Positions 8,458-17,579 of a DNA stretch of 64,000 bases are shown here, one piece after another. Position 1 is the first letter of the stretch, and each line of letters begins with the position of its first letter. The stretch is from Thalassolituus hydrocarboniclasticus (GTDB lineage Bacteria; Pseudomonadota; Gammaproteobacteria; Pseudomonadales; Oceanobacteraceae): contig NZ_CP054475.1 in NCBI RefSeq assembly GCF_025345565.1, positions 193,845-257,844 of the forward strand, given 5' to 3'. The notes beneath the pieces were generated by a model. The model saw nothing but the letters and a program-made list of their open reading frames with translations, was not told the origin of the DNA and did no database searches. The position numbers and the translations under genes were made by a program.

Positions 8458-10068
8458 ATGTCCCAATCCGTTCTTCTTGAGTGCGCACATCTGTGTGCGC
8501 AAAGTGCTGCAGGTGAGCATATTCTGCAGGATATTCAGCTGTCGCTGACGGCCGGCCGTTACGGTTTGTGCGGCCGTAATGGCAGTGGAAAATCATGGTT
8601 GCTGGAATTACTGGCCGGGCAGCGCCAGCCGCAGCAGGGCCATATCCGCTGCGGCGGGCGTTGCGCCTGGTTACCGCAACAGCAGGCTGATGGCCCCCGT
8701 AACGCTCAGAGCCTGGCGGACTACTTAAATCTCAGTCAGCGGTTACAGGCTTTGCAGCGGGTGGAAGAAGGCATGGCCAGCGCCGCCGATTTTGAGCTGA
8801 TCGGTGATGACTGGAGTCTGCCGCAGCGTTTGCAGCAGATTCTGCTGCCTTATGGTCTGGCGTATGAATCAGACCATAAGGCTGCGCAGTTAATGCAGCG
8901 TTTACAACGTCCGGCGCAGGTGCTGAGTGGTGGTCAGCGTATGCGCCTGCAACTGGCGCTGCTGTTTGCATCAAAGCCCGATGTCCTGTTACTCGACGAA
9001 CCGGGCAATCATCTGGATGGCAGTGGCCGGCAGTGGCTGATCGGGCAGATGGCGGCTTTTCGCGGCGTGCTGATTCTGGTCAGTCATGATGTGCAGCTGC
9101 TGCAGGCAATGGAGCATATTCTGGAGCTGCGCAGCGGCCATCTGTATCAGTACGGTGGCAACTATGAGCAGTTTTTGCTGCAGCGTCAGCAGGAGCAGCA
9201 GGCATTGCTGCAGCAGCTGGAAGGCAGCCGCCAGCGTCTGCAACAGGTAGAGCGCGCCACCCAGCGCAGCCAGGAAAAAGCAGCCCGCCGGGCGCAAAGC
9301 GGTAAGCGTGAGCGCCGCGATGGCAGCCAGAGCAAACTGCTGCTGGATAACAAACAGCAAAGTGCGGAGCAGCAGCAGGGGCGGCAGAGCCGGGCACGCA
9401 GCCGTCAGCATGAGCAGGCTGCCGGTCAGCTGAAAGAGCGTCAGCAGCAGTGGTTGCAGGAAGACAGTCCGCTCGCCCAGTGGTATCTGCCCACGACCGG
9501 AAAACTGCGCAGTGGGCTGATTCTGCAGATAACGGATCAGCCATTGCCGTACCGCCCTGAGCAGCGCCTGACCTTTGCCGTACAGCAGGGCGAGCATCTG
9601 TGGTTGCGCGGTGATAACGGCTCCGGCAAAAGCAGCCTGCTGCAGTTGCTTGCGACAGCGGATCAGCGGCCAACAATTCTGCGCCGCACCGAAATACGTC
9701 TGCTCGATCAGCACTGCAGTCTGCTGCATAACCATCTCAGTGCACTGGATAACCTGCTGCGGGCAACATCACTGGATACGACCAGTGCGCGCACCTTGCT
9801 CGCCGGGGTTGGGTTAAATGCAGAGGCCTGTCTGCGCCCGGCCGGCATCCTGAGCGGTGGTGAGCGTATGAAGCTGGCGTTGTTACTGGTCACCCAGCAA
9901 ACTCCCGGAGCGTTGCTGCTGCTCGACGAGCCGGATAATCATCTGGACAGGCACAGCCGTGAACAGCTGGCGCAGGCCTTACGGGCTTATCCGGGGGCGC
10001 TGATTCTGGTCAGCCATGACGGGCACTTTGCTGCGGGCTGCGGGATCAGCCAGACGCTGGTGCTGTAA
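8458..10068 (+). CDS. ABC-F family ATPase (ribosome-associated type)
   Basis: A soluble protein of 536 residues with two ATP-binding cassettes and no membrane part, as in ABC-F factors that act on the ribosome. Cassette 1 has Walker A GRNGSGKS, signature [13 protein letters not shown] and Walker [12 protein letters not shown]; cassette 2 has [22 protein letters not shown] and [11 protein letters not shown]. The linker (~residues 230-345) is a Gln/Arg/Lys-rich coiled coil, where members differ and where the ribosomal P-site tip lies. The first-cassette loop has EPGNH where most have EPTNH. The ATG follows CAGGAG by six bases. It is closest in general form to the Uup/YheS side of the family. 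Role in antibiotic tolerance or translation rescue cannot be decided from sequence. Confidence 0.88.
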   Translation: MSQSVLLECAHLCAQSAAGEHILQDIQLSLTAGRYGLCGRNGSGKSWLLELLAGQRQPQQGHIRCGGRCAWLPQQQADGPRNAQSLADYLNLSQRLQALQRVEEGMASAADFELIGDDWSLPQRLQQILLPYGLAYESDHKAAQLMQRLQRPAQVLSGGQRMRLQLALLFASKPDVLLLDEPGNHLDGSGRQWLIGQMAAFRGVLILVSHDVQLLQAMEHILELRSGHLYQYGGNYEQFLLQRQQEQQALLQQLEGSRQRLQQVERATQRSQEKAARRAQSGKRERRDGSQSKLLLDNKQQSAEQQQGRQSRARSRQHEQAAGQLKERQQQWLQEDSPLAQWYLPTTGKLRSGLILQITDQPLPYRPEQRLTFAVQQGEHLWLRGDNGSGKSSLLQLLATADQRPTILRRTEIRLLDQHCSLLHNHLSALDNLLRATSLDTTSARTLLAGVGLNAEACLRPAGILSGGERMKLALLLVTQQTPGALLLLDEPDNHLDRHSREQLAQALRAYPGALILVSHDGHFAAGCGISQTLVL

Positions 10069-10175
10069 CAGCAACGGCGTGTTCAGGCTTGCTGCCGCTG
10101 CTGTCTTCTGGCGGCAAGCCTGATAAACTCCGCGCCTTAATTGTCAGCTTTCACCAACGCGGGAAACGAACGCTC

Positions 10176-11336
10176 ATGCCGGATGTTATTCCCGACGACT
10201 CCGTCGGTCTGGTCACTCCCCAGTTACAGCATTTTGATCAGCCACTGACTTTGCGCAGTGGCCGGGTTCTGCCGCAGTACGATCTGATGTACGAAACCTA
10301 TGGCAGCCTGAACGCCGATAAATCCAACGCGGTGCTGATCTGTCACGCCCTGAGTGGCGATCATCACGCCGCCGGTTACCACAGCATGGACGATAAAAAG
10401 CCCGGCTGGTGGGATACCGCCATCGGTCCCGGCAAAGCCATCGATACCAACCACTTTTTTGTGGTGGCGCTGAATAATTTAGGCGGCTGCTCAGGTTCGA
10501 CCGGCCCGACCAGCATCAATCCGGAAAGCGGTGAAGTGTACGGCCCGGATTTTCCGATTATGGCGGTGCGTGACTGGGTAAACAGTCAGGCGCGGCTGGC
10601 CGATGTGCTGGGTATTCAGCAATGGGCCGCCGTGGTTGGTGGTTCGCTGGGTGGCATGCAGGTATTGCGCTGGTCGATTCAGTTTCCTGAGCGCGTACGC
10701 CATGCGGTGGTGATTGCTTCGGCACCGAAATTATCGGCGCAGAATATTGCCTTTAACGAAGTCGCACGTCAGGCCATTGCCAAAGATCCGGATTTCCATG
10801 ACGGCTGGTATCACAAATTCGGCACCATCCCGAAATCCGGTCTGATGCAGGCGCGCATGCTGGGGCACTTAACCTATCTGTCAGATGATGCGATGCGGCA
10901 GAAATTCGGCCGTGAGCTGAAAGAAGGCAAACTGAATTACAGCTTTGCGCCGGAATTTGAGGTGGAAAGCTACCTGCATTATCAGGGCGAAAAATTCAGT
11001 ACGCGCTTTGATGCCAATACCTACATGCTGATGACCAAAGCACTGGATTATTTTGATCCGGCCGCCGATTTTGATAACGATCTGGTGAAATGTCTGAGCC
11101 GCTCGCAGTGCGACTATCTGGTGGTTTCTTTTACTACCGACTGGCGTTTCTCTCCGGCGCGTTCGGAAGAAATTGTGAATGCCCTGATGCACGCCGATAA
11201 AAACGTCAGTTATGCCTGCATCGAATCGGAAAACGGCCATGATGCTTTCCTGCTGCCGATTCCGCGTTATATGGATATTTTCAAAGCCTATATGCAACGT
11301 GTGGCAAGTGGTCTTGGCGTGGAGGGGAAAGCATGA
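10176..11336 (+). CDS. metX: Homoserine O-acyltransferase MetX
   Basis: An alpha/beta-hydrolase-fold enzyme of 386 residues that acylates L-homoserine at the first committed step of methionine synthesis. The nucleophile is S157 in [10 protein letters not shown], and the His of the triad lies in [11 protein letters not shown] near the C-terminus, with an Asp in TTDWRFSP. In several gammaproteobacteria MetX of this subgroup uses succinyl-CoA rather than acetyl-CoA; sequence reading alone does not settle which. The ATG giving [11 protein letters not shown] matches the family start; an upstream frame adds 29 unrelated residues. Its end overlaps metW by ATGA, forming the usual metXW pair. Confidence 0.95.
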   Translation: MPDVIPDDSVGLVTPQLQHFDQPLTLRSGRVLPQYDLMYETYGSLNADKSNAVLICHALSGDHHAAGYHSMDDKKPGWWDTAIGPGKAIDTNHFFVVALNNLGGCSGSTGPTSINPESGEVYGPDFPIMAVRDWVNSQARLADVLGIQQWAAVVGGSLGGMQVLRWSIQFPERVRHAVVIASAPKLSAQNIAFNEVARQAIAKDPDFHDGWYHKFGTIPKSGLMQARMLGHLTYLSDDAMRQKFGRELKEGKLNYSFAPEFEVESYLHYQGEKFSTRFDANTYMLMTKALDYFDPAADFDNDLVKCLSRSQCDYLVVSFTTDWRFSPARSEEIVNALMHADKNVSYACIESENGHDAFLLPIPRYMDIFKAYMQRVASGLGVEGKA

Positions 11337-11935
11337 CGGTATTACGCGATGATCTGGCCATTATCCAGCAATGGGTTAAGCCCGACAGTCAGGTACTCGA
11401 TCTTGGTTGCGGCGAAGGCTCGTTGCTGAGCTACCTGAAGCGTCATAAAAATGTGCGCGGATATGGTCTGGAAATTAATCCGGAAAAAATCACTGCCTGT
11501 ATTGCCAATGGCGTCAATGTTATCGAACAGGATCTGGATAAAGGTCTGAGTAATTTTGAAGATAACAGCATTGATACCGTCATCATGACCCAGGCGCTGC
11601 AAGCGGTGCAGCGCCCGGATTTATTGCTCGATGAAATGCTGCGCATCGGTGAGGAAGCCATTGTTACCTTCCCGAACTTTGGTTACTGGCGTACGCGTTT
11701 TTATCTGCTGCTGAAAGGCCGTATGCCAATGTCGGAAACGCTGCCGTATAACTGGTACGACACGCCCAACATTCATATGTGTACCTTCCGCGATTTTGAG
11801 ATGCTGTGCCGTGAAAAAGGCATCCGCATCCTTAATAAAACCGTGGTCGATGACCAGCATAAAGAACACTGGACGATTCGCCTGTGGCCGTCCATGCTGG
11901 GTGAAATTGCCGTTTATCACATCACAAGGAAATGA
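11333..11935 (+). CDS. metW: Methionine biosynthesis protein MetW
   Basis: A 200-residue methyltransferase-fold protein with the SAM-binding motif [12 protein letters not shown] at residues ~21-32 and the MetW-typical [14 protein letters not shown] and [11 protein letters not shown]. It is the partner of MetX in methionine synthesis; its catalytic role is not settled in the literature I know. It starts inside the last codons of metX (ATGA overlap) and its stop is followed at once by the DUF4426 gene, so metX, metW, the DUF4426 gene and rdgB are probably one transcript. Confidence 0.95.
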   Translation: MTVLRDDLAIIQQWVKPDSQVLDLGCGEGSLLSYLKRHKNVRGYGLEINPEKITACIANGVNVIEQDLDKGLSNFEDNSIDTVIMTQALQAVQRPDLLLDEMLRIGEEAIVTFPNFGYWRTRFYLLLKGRMPMSETLPYNWYDTPNIHMCTFRDFEMLCREKGIRILNKTVVDDQHKEHWTIRLWPSMLGEIAVYHITRK

Positions 11936-11937
11936 TC

Positions 11938-12405
11938 ATGAAAGCACTGACTCAGGTTTTTACAGCATGTTTATTCACCCTGTGTGCCGCCTTCAGCCCG
12001 TTGCTGCTGGCCGCCGACCGTGGTGAACAGAAAAAGGTATTCGGTGACTACGAAATTCACTATATCGGCCTTAACTCCAGCTTCCTGCCGCCGGAAGCGG
12101 CTGAAGCCTATGGCATCACCCGTTCACGGGCGCTGGGCTATATCAGTGTATCGATTCTGCATAATGAAGATGGCAGCGATGTGCCGGTGGCGGTCAGCGG
12201 TACAGTGACCGGTACTATCCGTAATCTGATTGGCCAGAGCCGCGAGCTGGAATTTCAGGAAATCAAAGAAACCAACGCGGTGTATTACATCACCACTTTC
12301 CGTTTCGATGATGAAGACATGTATAACGTTAACCTGAAAGCGACGCCGGAAGGCCAGAGCCGCACCTTTGATGTGAAATTCAGCCAGCGGTTTTACGAAG
12401 AATGA
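11938..12405 (+). CDS. DUF4426 secreted protein
   Basis: A protein of 155 residues with a signal peptide ending near LLLAADRG and a mature domain of the DUF4426 type. The conserved start of the domain is [19 protein letters not shown], followed by [13 protein letters not shown] and [11 protein letters not shown]. It should be periplasmic. The family occurs regularly between metW and rdgB in pseudomonads and relatives, but no function is known to me. Two in-frame ATG codons exist; the second was chosen because AAGGA lies about eight bases before it, the first overlaps the metW stop. The end overlaps rdgB by ATGA. Confidence 0.88.
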   Translation: MKALTQVFTACLFTLCAAFSPLLLAADRGEQKKVFGDYEIHYIGLNSSFLPPEAAEAYGITRSRALGYISVSILHNEDGSDVPVAVSGTVTGTIRNLIGQSRELEFQEIKETNAVYYITTFRFDDEDMYNVNLKATPEGQSRTFDVKFSQRFYEE

Positions 12406-13016
12406 ACAAAATAGTACTCGCCAGCGGTAATGCCGGAAAACTGCGGGAATTTTCCGCACTGTTCGACACCCATTTTGCCGGACTGAATATTGAGCTGATT
12501 CCGCAAACTCAGCTTAATGTGATTGAGGCCGAAGAAACCGGCCTCAGTTTTGTTGAAAATGCCATTCTTAAGGCACGCAATGCCTGCGCCGCTACCGGTC
12601 TGCCGGCACTGGCCGATGACTCCGGTCTGGAAGTCGATGCCCTGCAGGGCGCACCGGGTATCTACAGTGCCCGTTATGCCGCAGCCGGCGATGGTTTCGG
12701 CCAGGGCGACAGTGCCAATAATGCCAAGCTGCTGGCGGCACTTAAAGATGTTCCTGAGGCGCAGCGTACTGCCCGTTTCCAGTGCGTACTGGTGTATATG
12801 CGTCATGCCGCCGACCCGACGCCACAGGTGTTTCAGGGGTGCTGGGAAGGGCGTATTTTAACCGCACCGGAAGGCAGTGATGGCTTTGGCTATGATCCGC
12901 TGTTCTTTGTGCCGGGCGAAGGCTGTGCTGCAGCCAGTCTGAATAAAGAACGTAAAAATCAGCTTTCTCACCGTGGTCAGGCGATTCAGCAGCTTCTGGC
13001 GCGCTGGCACGTCTGA
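12402..13016 (+). CDS. rdgB: XTP/dITP diphosphatase (non-canonical purine NTP pyrophosphatase)
   Basis: A house-cleaning enzyme that hydrolyses dITP, XTP and ITP to the monophosphates so that deaminated purines do not enter nucleic acids. Motifs are the N-terminal [13 protein letters not shown], the metal site [16 protein letters not shown] and the C-terminal [14 protein letters not shown] and SHRGQA. Length of 204 residues is normal. It is coupled to the preceding gene by ATGA and ends before an intrinsic terminator. Confidence 0.97.
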   Translation: MNKIVLASGNAGKLREFSALFDTHFAGLNIELIPQTQLNVIEAEETGLSFVENAILKARNACAATGLPALADDSGLEVDALQGAPGIYSARYAAAGDGFGQGDSANNAKLLAALKDVPEAQRTARFQCVLVYMRHAADPTPQVFQGCWEGRILTAPEGSDGFGYDPLFFVPGEGCAAASLNKERKNQLSHRGQAIQQLLARWHV

Positions 13017-13044
13017 TATTTCCCCTTCAGGGATGGCAAGTCTG

Positions 13045-13071
13045 GCCCGCGCTTATGGTGCGGGCTTTTTT
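13045..13071 (+). terminator. Intrinsic terminator after rdgB
   Basis: A GCCCGC/GCGGGC stem with a short loop followed by six T. It closes the metX-metW-DUF4426-rdgB transcript and separates it from the coiled-coil gene. Confidence 0.8.
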
Positions 13072-13095
13072 ATTATTTTTTACAAAGAGTAATGT

Positions 13096-13440
13096 GTGGA
13101 TATTTTCGACCAGCTTGAACAGAAAGTGTTACGTACCATCAGCAGCATCGAAACCCTGCAGCTGGATAATATGCAGCTGCAGGAAGATGTGCAGAAACTG
13201 AACAACGAACAGCAACAGACCCGGCAGCAACTGGCTGAAGCTGCTGCGCAACTGGTTGAACGCGATGCTGCAGCTCTGGCTCAGCAACAGCAGATTGAGC
13301 AACTGAATGCGCAAATACTACAAATGCAGCAAGACAACGAGCGCCTGAAAAAAGACAATACCCGTCTGTCACACGAAAGTAATGAATGGGCCGCCAAGGC
13401 AGAAACCTTGCTGCAGGCTCTGGATCTGGCTGAAGTCTGA
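13096..13440 (+). CDS. Small coiled-coil protein, ZapB-like
   Basis: A 114-residue protein that is nearly all predicted coiled coil, rich in Gln, Leu, Glu and Asn. It opens with MDIFDQLEQKVLRTISSIETL and runs in heptads to SHESNEWAAKAETLLQAL. Small proteins of this form include ZapB, which helps FtsZ ring assembly, and generic DUF904-type proteins; length is longer than E. coli ZapB (~80). The start is GTG with a purine-rich AAAGAG upstream; the nearby ATG is in another frame. It stands between a terminator and hemW, so it may be co-transcribed with hemW. The ZapB assignment rests only on the overall form. Confidence 0.7.
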   Translation: MDIFDQLEQKVLRTISSIETLQLDNMQLQEDVQKLNNEQQQTRQQLAEAAAQLVERDAAALAQQQQIEQLNAQILQMQQDNERLKKDNTRLSHESNEWAAKAETLLQALDLAEV

Positions 13441-13467
13441 GCCGGAATTTAAGGAAGTAATCACGCT

Positions 13468-14610
13468 ATGCTGCATCTGCCGCCGCTGAGTCTGTATATC
13501 CACGTTCCCTGGTGTATCCGTAAGTGCCCGTACTGCGATTTCAATTCGCATCAGGCCGACGGCGACCTGCCGGAGCGGGAATATATCCGTGCCTTACTGG
13601 CCGATCTGGATGAAGACCTGCGCTGGGTGCAGGGGCGTGAGATTCACAGCATTTTCTTTGGCGGCGGCACGCCCAGCCTGTTGTCGGCCAGGGCTTACGA
13701 AGCGCTGTTTAAAGGACTGAAGCAGCGCCTGACCTTTGCCAAAGATATTGAAATTACCCTCGAAGCCAATCCGGGTACCTTTGAAGCTGAAAAATTCGCT
13801 GCTTACCGCAAGCTGGGAATTAACCGTTTATCCATCGGCATTCAGAGCTTTCAGCCGGAACATCTGCAGAAGCTTGGTCGGGTACATGACCGCGAGCAGG
13901 CACTGCGGGCGATTAAACTGGCGAAAAAAGCCGGTTTTGATAATTTTAACCTCGATTTAATGCATGGTCTGCCGGGGCAAACGGTCGAACAGGCGCTGGA
14001 CGATTTGCAACAGGCACTGGCGTTTAAGCCGACGCATTTATCCTGGTACCAGCTGACCATCGAACCCAATACCGAATTTTATAAACGTCCGCCGCAGTTA
14101 CCGGAAGACGATGCCTTATGGGATATTCAGGAAGCGGGGCTGGTATTACTGGCGGAGCACGGTTTTGACCACTACGAAATATCGGCGCATTGCCAGCCGG
14201 GCAAAGCCTCGAAACATAATCTGAATTACTGGCAGTTTGGCGATTACCTTGGCATTGGCGCCGGAGCGCACGGCAAAATCACTCTGGCCGATGCCAACGT
14301 AATTTACCGCACGCAGAAAACCCGCCTGCCACGGGATTATCTCAATCCGGATAAAACCTTCCTGACCGGTAAGCAAACCATTGAGCCGGAAGATATTGGT
14401 CTGGAATGTTTAATGAATGGCCTGCGCCTGCGTGAAGGTATGCTGGTCGAGGATTTTGAATACCGCACCGGCCTGACACTGGATGCTGTGGCAGAGCCTG
14501 TGGCAAAAGCTCAGCAGCTGGGTTTATTAAATGTGGATAAACGTATTTATCCAACCGAAAAAGGCCAGCAATATCTGAATGAACTGCTGGCGCTTTTTTT
14601 GACGGAGTAA
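13468..14610 (+). CDS. hemW: Radical SAM heme chaperone HemW
   Basis: A 380-residue radical SAM protein with the iron-sulfur motif CIRKCPYC (C16, C20, C23), the FFGGGTPSLL segment and GIQSF/LDLMHGLPGQT blocks of the HemW (formerly HemN-like) group. HemW binds heme and passes it to target proteins; the CxxxCxxC without the extra N-terminal residues of true HemN argues for HemW over coproporphyrinogen dehydrogenase. It commonly follows rdgB in gammaproteobacteria, as here with one small gene between them. Confidence 0.94.
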   Translation: MLHLPPLSLYIHVPWCIRKCPYCDFNSHQADGDLPEREYIRALLADLDEDLRWVQGREIHSIFFGGGTPSLLSARAYEALFKGLKQRLTFAKDIEITLEANPGTFEAEKFAAYRKLGINRLSIGIQSFQPEHLQKLGRVHDREQALRAIKLAKKAGFDNFNLDLMHGLPGQTVEQALDDLQQALAFKPTHLSWYQLTIEPNTEFYKRPPQLPEDDALWDIQEAGLVLLAEHGFDHYEISAHCQPGKASKHNLNYWQFGDYLGIGAGAHGKITLADANVIYRTQKTRLPRDYLNPDKTFLTGKQTIEPEDIGLECLMNGLRLREGMLVEDFEYRTGLTLDAVAEPVAKAQQLGLLNVDKRIYPTEKGQQYLNELLALFLTE

Positions 14611-14612
14611 AG

Positions 14613-14637
14613 TTCAGACCGCCCGGTCTGAATTTTT
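14613..14637 (+). terminator. Intrinsic terminator after hemW
   Basis: A 9-bp stem TTCAGACCG/CGGTCTGAA with a 2-base loop is followed by five T. It lies a few bases past the hemW stop. Confidence 0.8.
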
Positions 14638-14670
14638 CCGGTTTTTGCTGCAGTCTTTTTCTCTGCTTAC

Positions 14671-15618
14671 TCAGCTGTTCTCTTCATCGTCTTCATCTGG
14701 CGGCAGTACCACCATTTCCAGAAAACGCTCATTCTGCAGCAGGCTTTCAAAGCTGATATCGCGGCCAGCCTGTAAGCGCAGTGAGTCGGCTTTATCGATG
14801 GCGTTCTGCAGGTCGCGCAGGGCTTCTTCGGTTGCACCGCTTTCGGCATGGGCACAGGCACGCTGATAGAGCGCGTGGCTGTTTTCCGGGTCGACTTCCA
14901 GGGCGCGGTTGGCAAGGCTGGTTGCCCATTGTGCCTGACCCAGTAATAACGCGGCATCGGCTTTGTAAGTCAGGGCTTCTACGTCGTCCGGGCGCAGTTG
15001 CAGAATCTGATCGTAAATGGCGATTTTGCTCTGCGGTGTATTTTCCTGTGAGGCTTTCAGCCACAGCGAATGAATTTCGTTGGTCAGCTCAATTTCTTCC
15101 TGCGCCTGGGCAATGTGCCGTGATTTTCGGTGCAGTTCGTCTTCGAGTTTATCCAGACGTTTTTCATAGCTGGCGGTGATACGGCGGATTTCGTCGTTGG
15201 CAAAAGCGCCAACCCGTTCTTTGATATCACGTAATGAATTCCAGCCAATTAATACCAACAGTGTGGAAGCGCCGGCAATCAGATAGAAAAAATAGGTGAC
15301 GGTATCGGTGGCGTAGGTCAGCGCCTTACTGGATACATCAATTTCTTTATCGACAATTTTTTCGGTCAGTTCAACCCGCGCATCAGCAATCTGCTGACGC
15401 AGATTTTTAACCTCATCGAGCAGATAGCGTTCGGTAAAAGCGCTGTACAGCGGCGCCTGTAATTCTTCGATCGTCTGCTCTGCCTGCTGGTCGTTCTGTT
15501 GCTGTTTTTTATCGTCGCTGTCAACGGACTGTGCAGCCGCTGGCATGGCCAGGGCTGCACAGAAGGTGCTGATGCTCAGCAATAAAGTCAGGGTCAGGCG
15601 GTTTTTTGGTCTGGCCAT
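14671..15618 (-). CDS. Membrane-anchored tetratricopeptide-repeat protein in the ectoine operon
   Basis: A 315-residue protein with a signal peptide (cleavage near AAAQS), a Gln/Asp-rich stretch, a transmembrane segment around residues 105-125 (YFFYLIAGASTLLVLIGW), a coiled coil (~145-180) and TPR-like helices (~185-290; ALTYKADAALLLGQAQWATSLANRALEVDPENSHALYQRACAH). The C-terminus is acidic. The first residues lie inside the end of the aspartokinase gene (25-base overlap), so it is probably the last gene of ectABC-ask. I do not know a TPR protein in ectoine synthesis; the function is open. A scaffold role at the inner membrane is possible. Confidence 0.82.
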   Translation of the reverse strand: MARPKNRLTLTLLLSISTFCAALAMPAAAQSVDSDDKKQQQNDQQAEQTIEELQAPLYSAFTERYLLDEVKNLRQQIADARVELTEKIVDKEIDVSSKALTYATDTVTYFFYLIAGASTLLVLIGWNSLRDIKERVGAFANDEIRRITASYEKRLDKLEDELHRKSRHIAQAQEEIELTNEIHSLWLKASQENTPQSKIAIYDQILQLRPDDVEALTYKADAALLLGQAQWATSLANRALEVDPENSHALYQRACAHAESGATEEALRDLQNAIDKADSLRLQAGRDISFESLLQNERFLEMVVLPPDEDDEENS

Positions 15619-17045
15619 GTATCGGATTGCTCAATCAGTTTTGAATGAAGTGCTTTTACAGCACTGGCGTAGTCGCTGTCGCTGACCAGGAACATGATGT
15701 CCACCTGACGCATGGCCTGGTGTACCGAGTGAATATTCACCCCGGCATCGGACAGTGCTCCGGCGGCCTTTTGCAACAGACCGGTAATTTTCATGTCGCT
15801 GCCGATGGCGCTGACCATGGCCAGTTTTTCGACACGGATATCGGCCTGCTGATAGGCTTGCTGTACGCGTTCCATCAGCCAGTTAATCCGGCGTTTATTA
15901 CCTTTTAAATAAAAGGTAACGGTGTTGGCGTTAAAGTCTTTGGTCAGTACCCGCACCCCGGATTCCAGTACCAGATCATTCATGCGCTGGCTGTAGGACG
16001 GATCGCCGACCATATCCTGATCGAAAATCTCCAGTGCCCAGACATTACGTGTTCCGGCAATAATTTCCACTTTAGGGGTACTACTACAGTAGTCGCTGTG
16101 AATCACAGTGCCACTGTGTTCCGGCTCAAAGGTGTTTTTAATGCGCAGCAGAATATTCTGTTTGCGCAGCCCGGCGGCGGCACGCGGGTGAATGGCTTCC
16201 ATCCCGAGGTTGGCCAGCTGGTCGGCCACGTCGTAGTTGGTCTGGCCGATCGGGTGCACTTTGCCATCACCAACCAGCACAGGGTCGGCGGTGCTTAAGT
16301 GGTATTCCTTGTGAATAACGGCTTCGCGCGCGCCGGTAATGGTGGCGATTTTGCTGAAGGTCATTTCGCTGTAGCCACGGTCAAAGGTGCGCATCAGCCC
16401 TTCGCGGCACTGGGTGTAGCCGGTGACGATGGGCATTTCTGTGCTCATATCGACATCGCTGAAGGCCTGGGCAATATGGTCATCCAGACTCAGCTGTTCG
16501 TCGGAGCGCCAGTTGGTAAGGTCGATAAAGCGCGCGTTCACATCGTGGCTGCGCAGCAGTTGTACGGAGTTAAACGCACTGTGCGCTTCACCCAGTGCAC
16601 TGAGCATTTCGCGTACACGGTGCAGGTGATCATCCAGCTGGAAATGGCCGAAGCTGCACACCACTTCGAGATGTTCGAGACACTCCTGCACATCACGCAT
16701 GCGTTCCTGAATAAACTGGTCCGCGCGTTTATGCATCATGCTGCCCGGGGCAAACATTTCGGCATTAACGTCCAGCATGTTGTTCAGCACTTCATGCAGT
16801 TTGTCCTGCCACGGGCGCTTCTCATCCATTTCGGCAAACAGGGCATACACGCCCGGCTCGCCGCTTTTTTTATGCTCGAGCAGACCATTGGTCATGCCAG
16901 CGTAAGCAGAAACGACAAATACGCGCTGATACAGGGTTTCGCCCTGCGTCTGGTGCTGGTACGGGCGCAGCCAGATATTGTGCAGAACATCCTGGTACTG
17001 ACTCATCGACGTGCCGCCGATTTTTTCTACCGTATGCAGAGTCAT
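15594..17045 (-). CDS. ask: Ectoine-type aspartate kinase
   Basis: Phosphorylates L-aspartate, the first step toward aspartate-semialdehyde and then ectoine. The 483-residue protein has the kinase N-terminus [13 protein letters not shown] (others often have KFGGTSV) and two ACT-type domains toward the end ([36 protein letters not shown]). This is the Ask_Ect subgroup that sits at the end of ect operons and is thought to be less inhibited by lysine and threonine. It starts inside ectC (ATGA overlap), so synthesis of the two is coupled. Confidence 0.95.
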   Translation of the reverse strand: MTLHTVEKIGGTSMSQYQDVLHNIWLRPYQHQTQGETLYQRVFVVSAYAGMTNGLLEHKKSGEPGVYALFAEMDEKRPWQDKLHEVLNNMLDVNAEMFAPGSMMHKRADQFIQERMRDVQECLEHLEVVCSFGHFQLDDHLHRVREMLSALGEAHSAFNSVQLLRSHDVNARFIDLTNWRSDEQLSLDDHIAQAFSDVDMSTEMPIVTGYTQCREGLMRTFDRGYSEMTFSKIATITGAREAVIHKEYHLSTADPVLVGDGKVHPIGQTNYDVADQLANLGMEAIHPRAAAGLRKQNILLRIKNTFEPEHSGTVIHSDYCSSTPKVEIIAGTRNVWALEIFDQDMVGDPSYSQRMNDLVLESGVRVLTKDFNANTVTFYLKGNKRRINWLMERVQQAYQQADIRVEKLAMVSAIGSDMKITGLLQKAAGALSDAGVNIHSVHQAMRQVDIMFLVSDSDYASAVKALHSKLIEQSDTWPDQKTA

Positions 17046-17455
17046 GGGGTCTCCTTCCAGGCTTTCAGAGGGTCGGCATCCAGTGCATAAACGCCGTCTT
17101 TGTCGTGTACTTCGTTGCCGATTAATGGCGGATTAAAGACACAGGCCATCTGCATATCGCTGAAACCGCGCAGCAGGTGCTGATCGTGTTTGTCGAGCAC
17201 GTACAGGGTGCCGGGCTTGATCGGATAAACCTTGCCGTCGGCAGTGGTTTCGATTTCGCCTTCGCCGCTGATGCAGTACACCGATTCAAGGTGGTTCTGA
17301 TACCAGATAGGGGTTTCGGTTCCGGCAAAAATGGTGGTGATGTGGAAGGAGAAGCCCATGTTGTCTTCTTTCAGCAGCATACGCACACTTTTCCAGTTGC
17401 CGCCGTTGATATTACGTGGGGAGTTTTCGCATTCTTCCAGAGTTCTTACGATCAT
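17042..17455 (-). CDS. ectC: L-ectoine synthase
   Basis: A 137-residue cupin that cyclises N-gamma-acetyl-2,4-diaminobutyrate to ectoine. Typical sequence is [16 protein letters not shown] at the start, [28 protein letters not shown] in the middle (the HLE and Y are active-site residues in the family) and [16 protein letters not shown] near the end. It is separated from ectB by a gap holding a strong hairpin, and overlaps ask by ATGA. Confidence 0.97.
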   Translation of the reverse strand: MIVRTLEECENSPRNINGGNWKSVRMLLKEDNMGFSFHITTIFAGTETPIWYQNHLESVYCISGEGEIETTADGKVYPIKPGTLYVLDKHDQHLLRGFSDMQMACVFNPPLIGNEVHDKDGVYALDADPLKAWKETP

Positions 17456-17480
17456 AGTGATTACTCGTTATCGGTTGGAT

Positions 17481-17516
17481 AAACCGCCAGCCGGGTTTCC
17501 CGGCGGCTGGCGGTTT
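17481..17516. repeat. Strong hairpin between ectB and ectC
   Basis: A perfect 12-bp inverted repeat, AAACCGCCAGCC with GGCTGGCGGTTT, has an inner GGG/CCC that can extend the stem. It lies in the only real gap inside the ectABC-ask unit. Only three T follow it in the direction of the ect genes, so it is more likely an mRNA processing or stability element or a leaky attenuator than a full terminator. Confidence 0.7.
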
Positions 17517-17579
17517 TCTGATGGGCAGTATCAGTCAGGGCCTGTTTAATCAGTGTTAACCGGCCCCGGGAGGGGATGC

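Noticed and set aside
8378-8536. Short ATG frame overlapping the start of the ABC-F gene, possibly a leader peptide
   Set aside because: ABC-F genes can have regulatory leaders, but no binding site, stem-loop or stalling motif is evident here.
8989-9735. Long leucine/glutamine-rich frame antisense to the ABC-F gene
   Set aside because: It arises from the CAG/CTG-rich codons of the ABC-F linker and matches no family.
16299-17090. 263-codon frame antisense to the aspartokinase
   Set aside because: Shadow of a well-conserved gene; no domain recognised.
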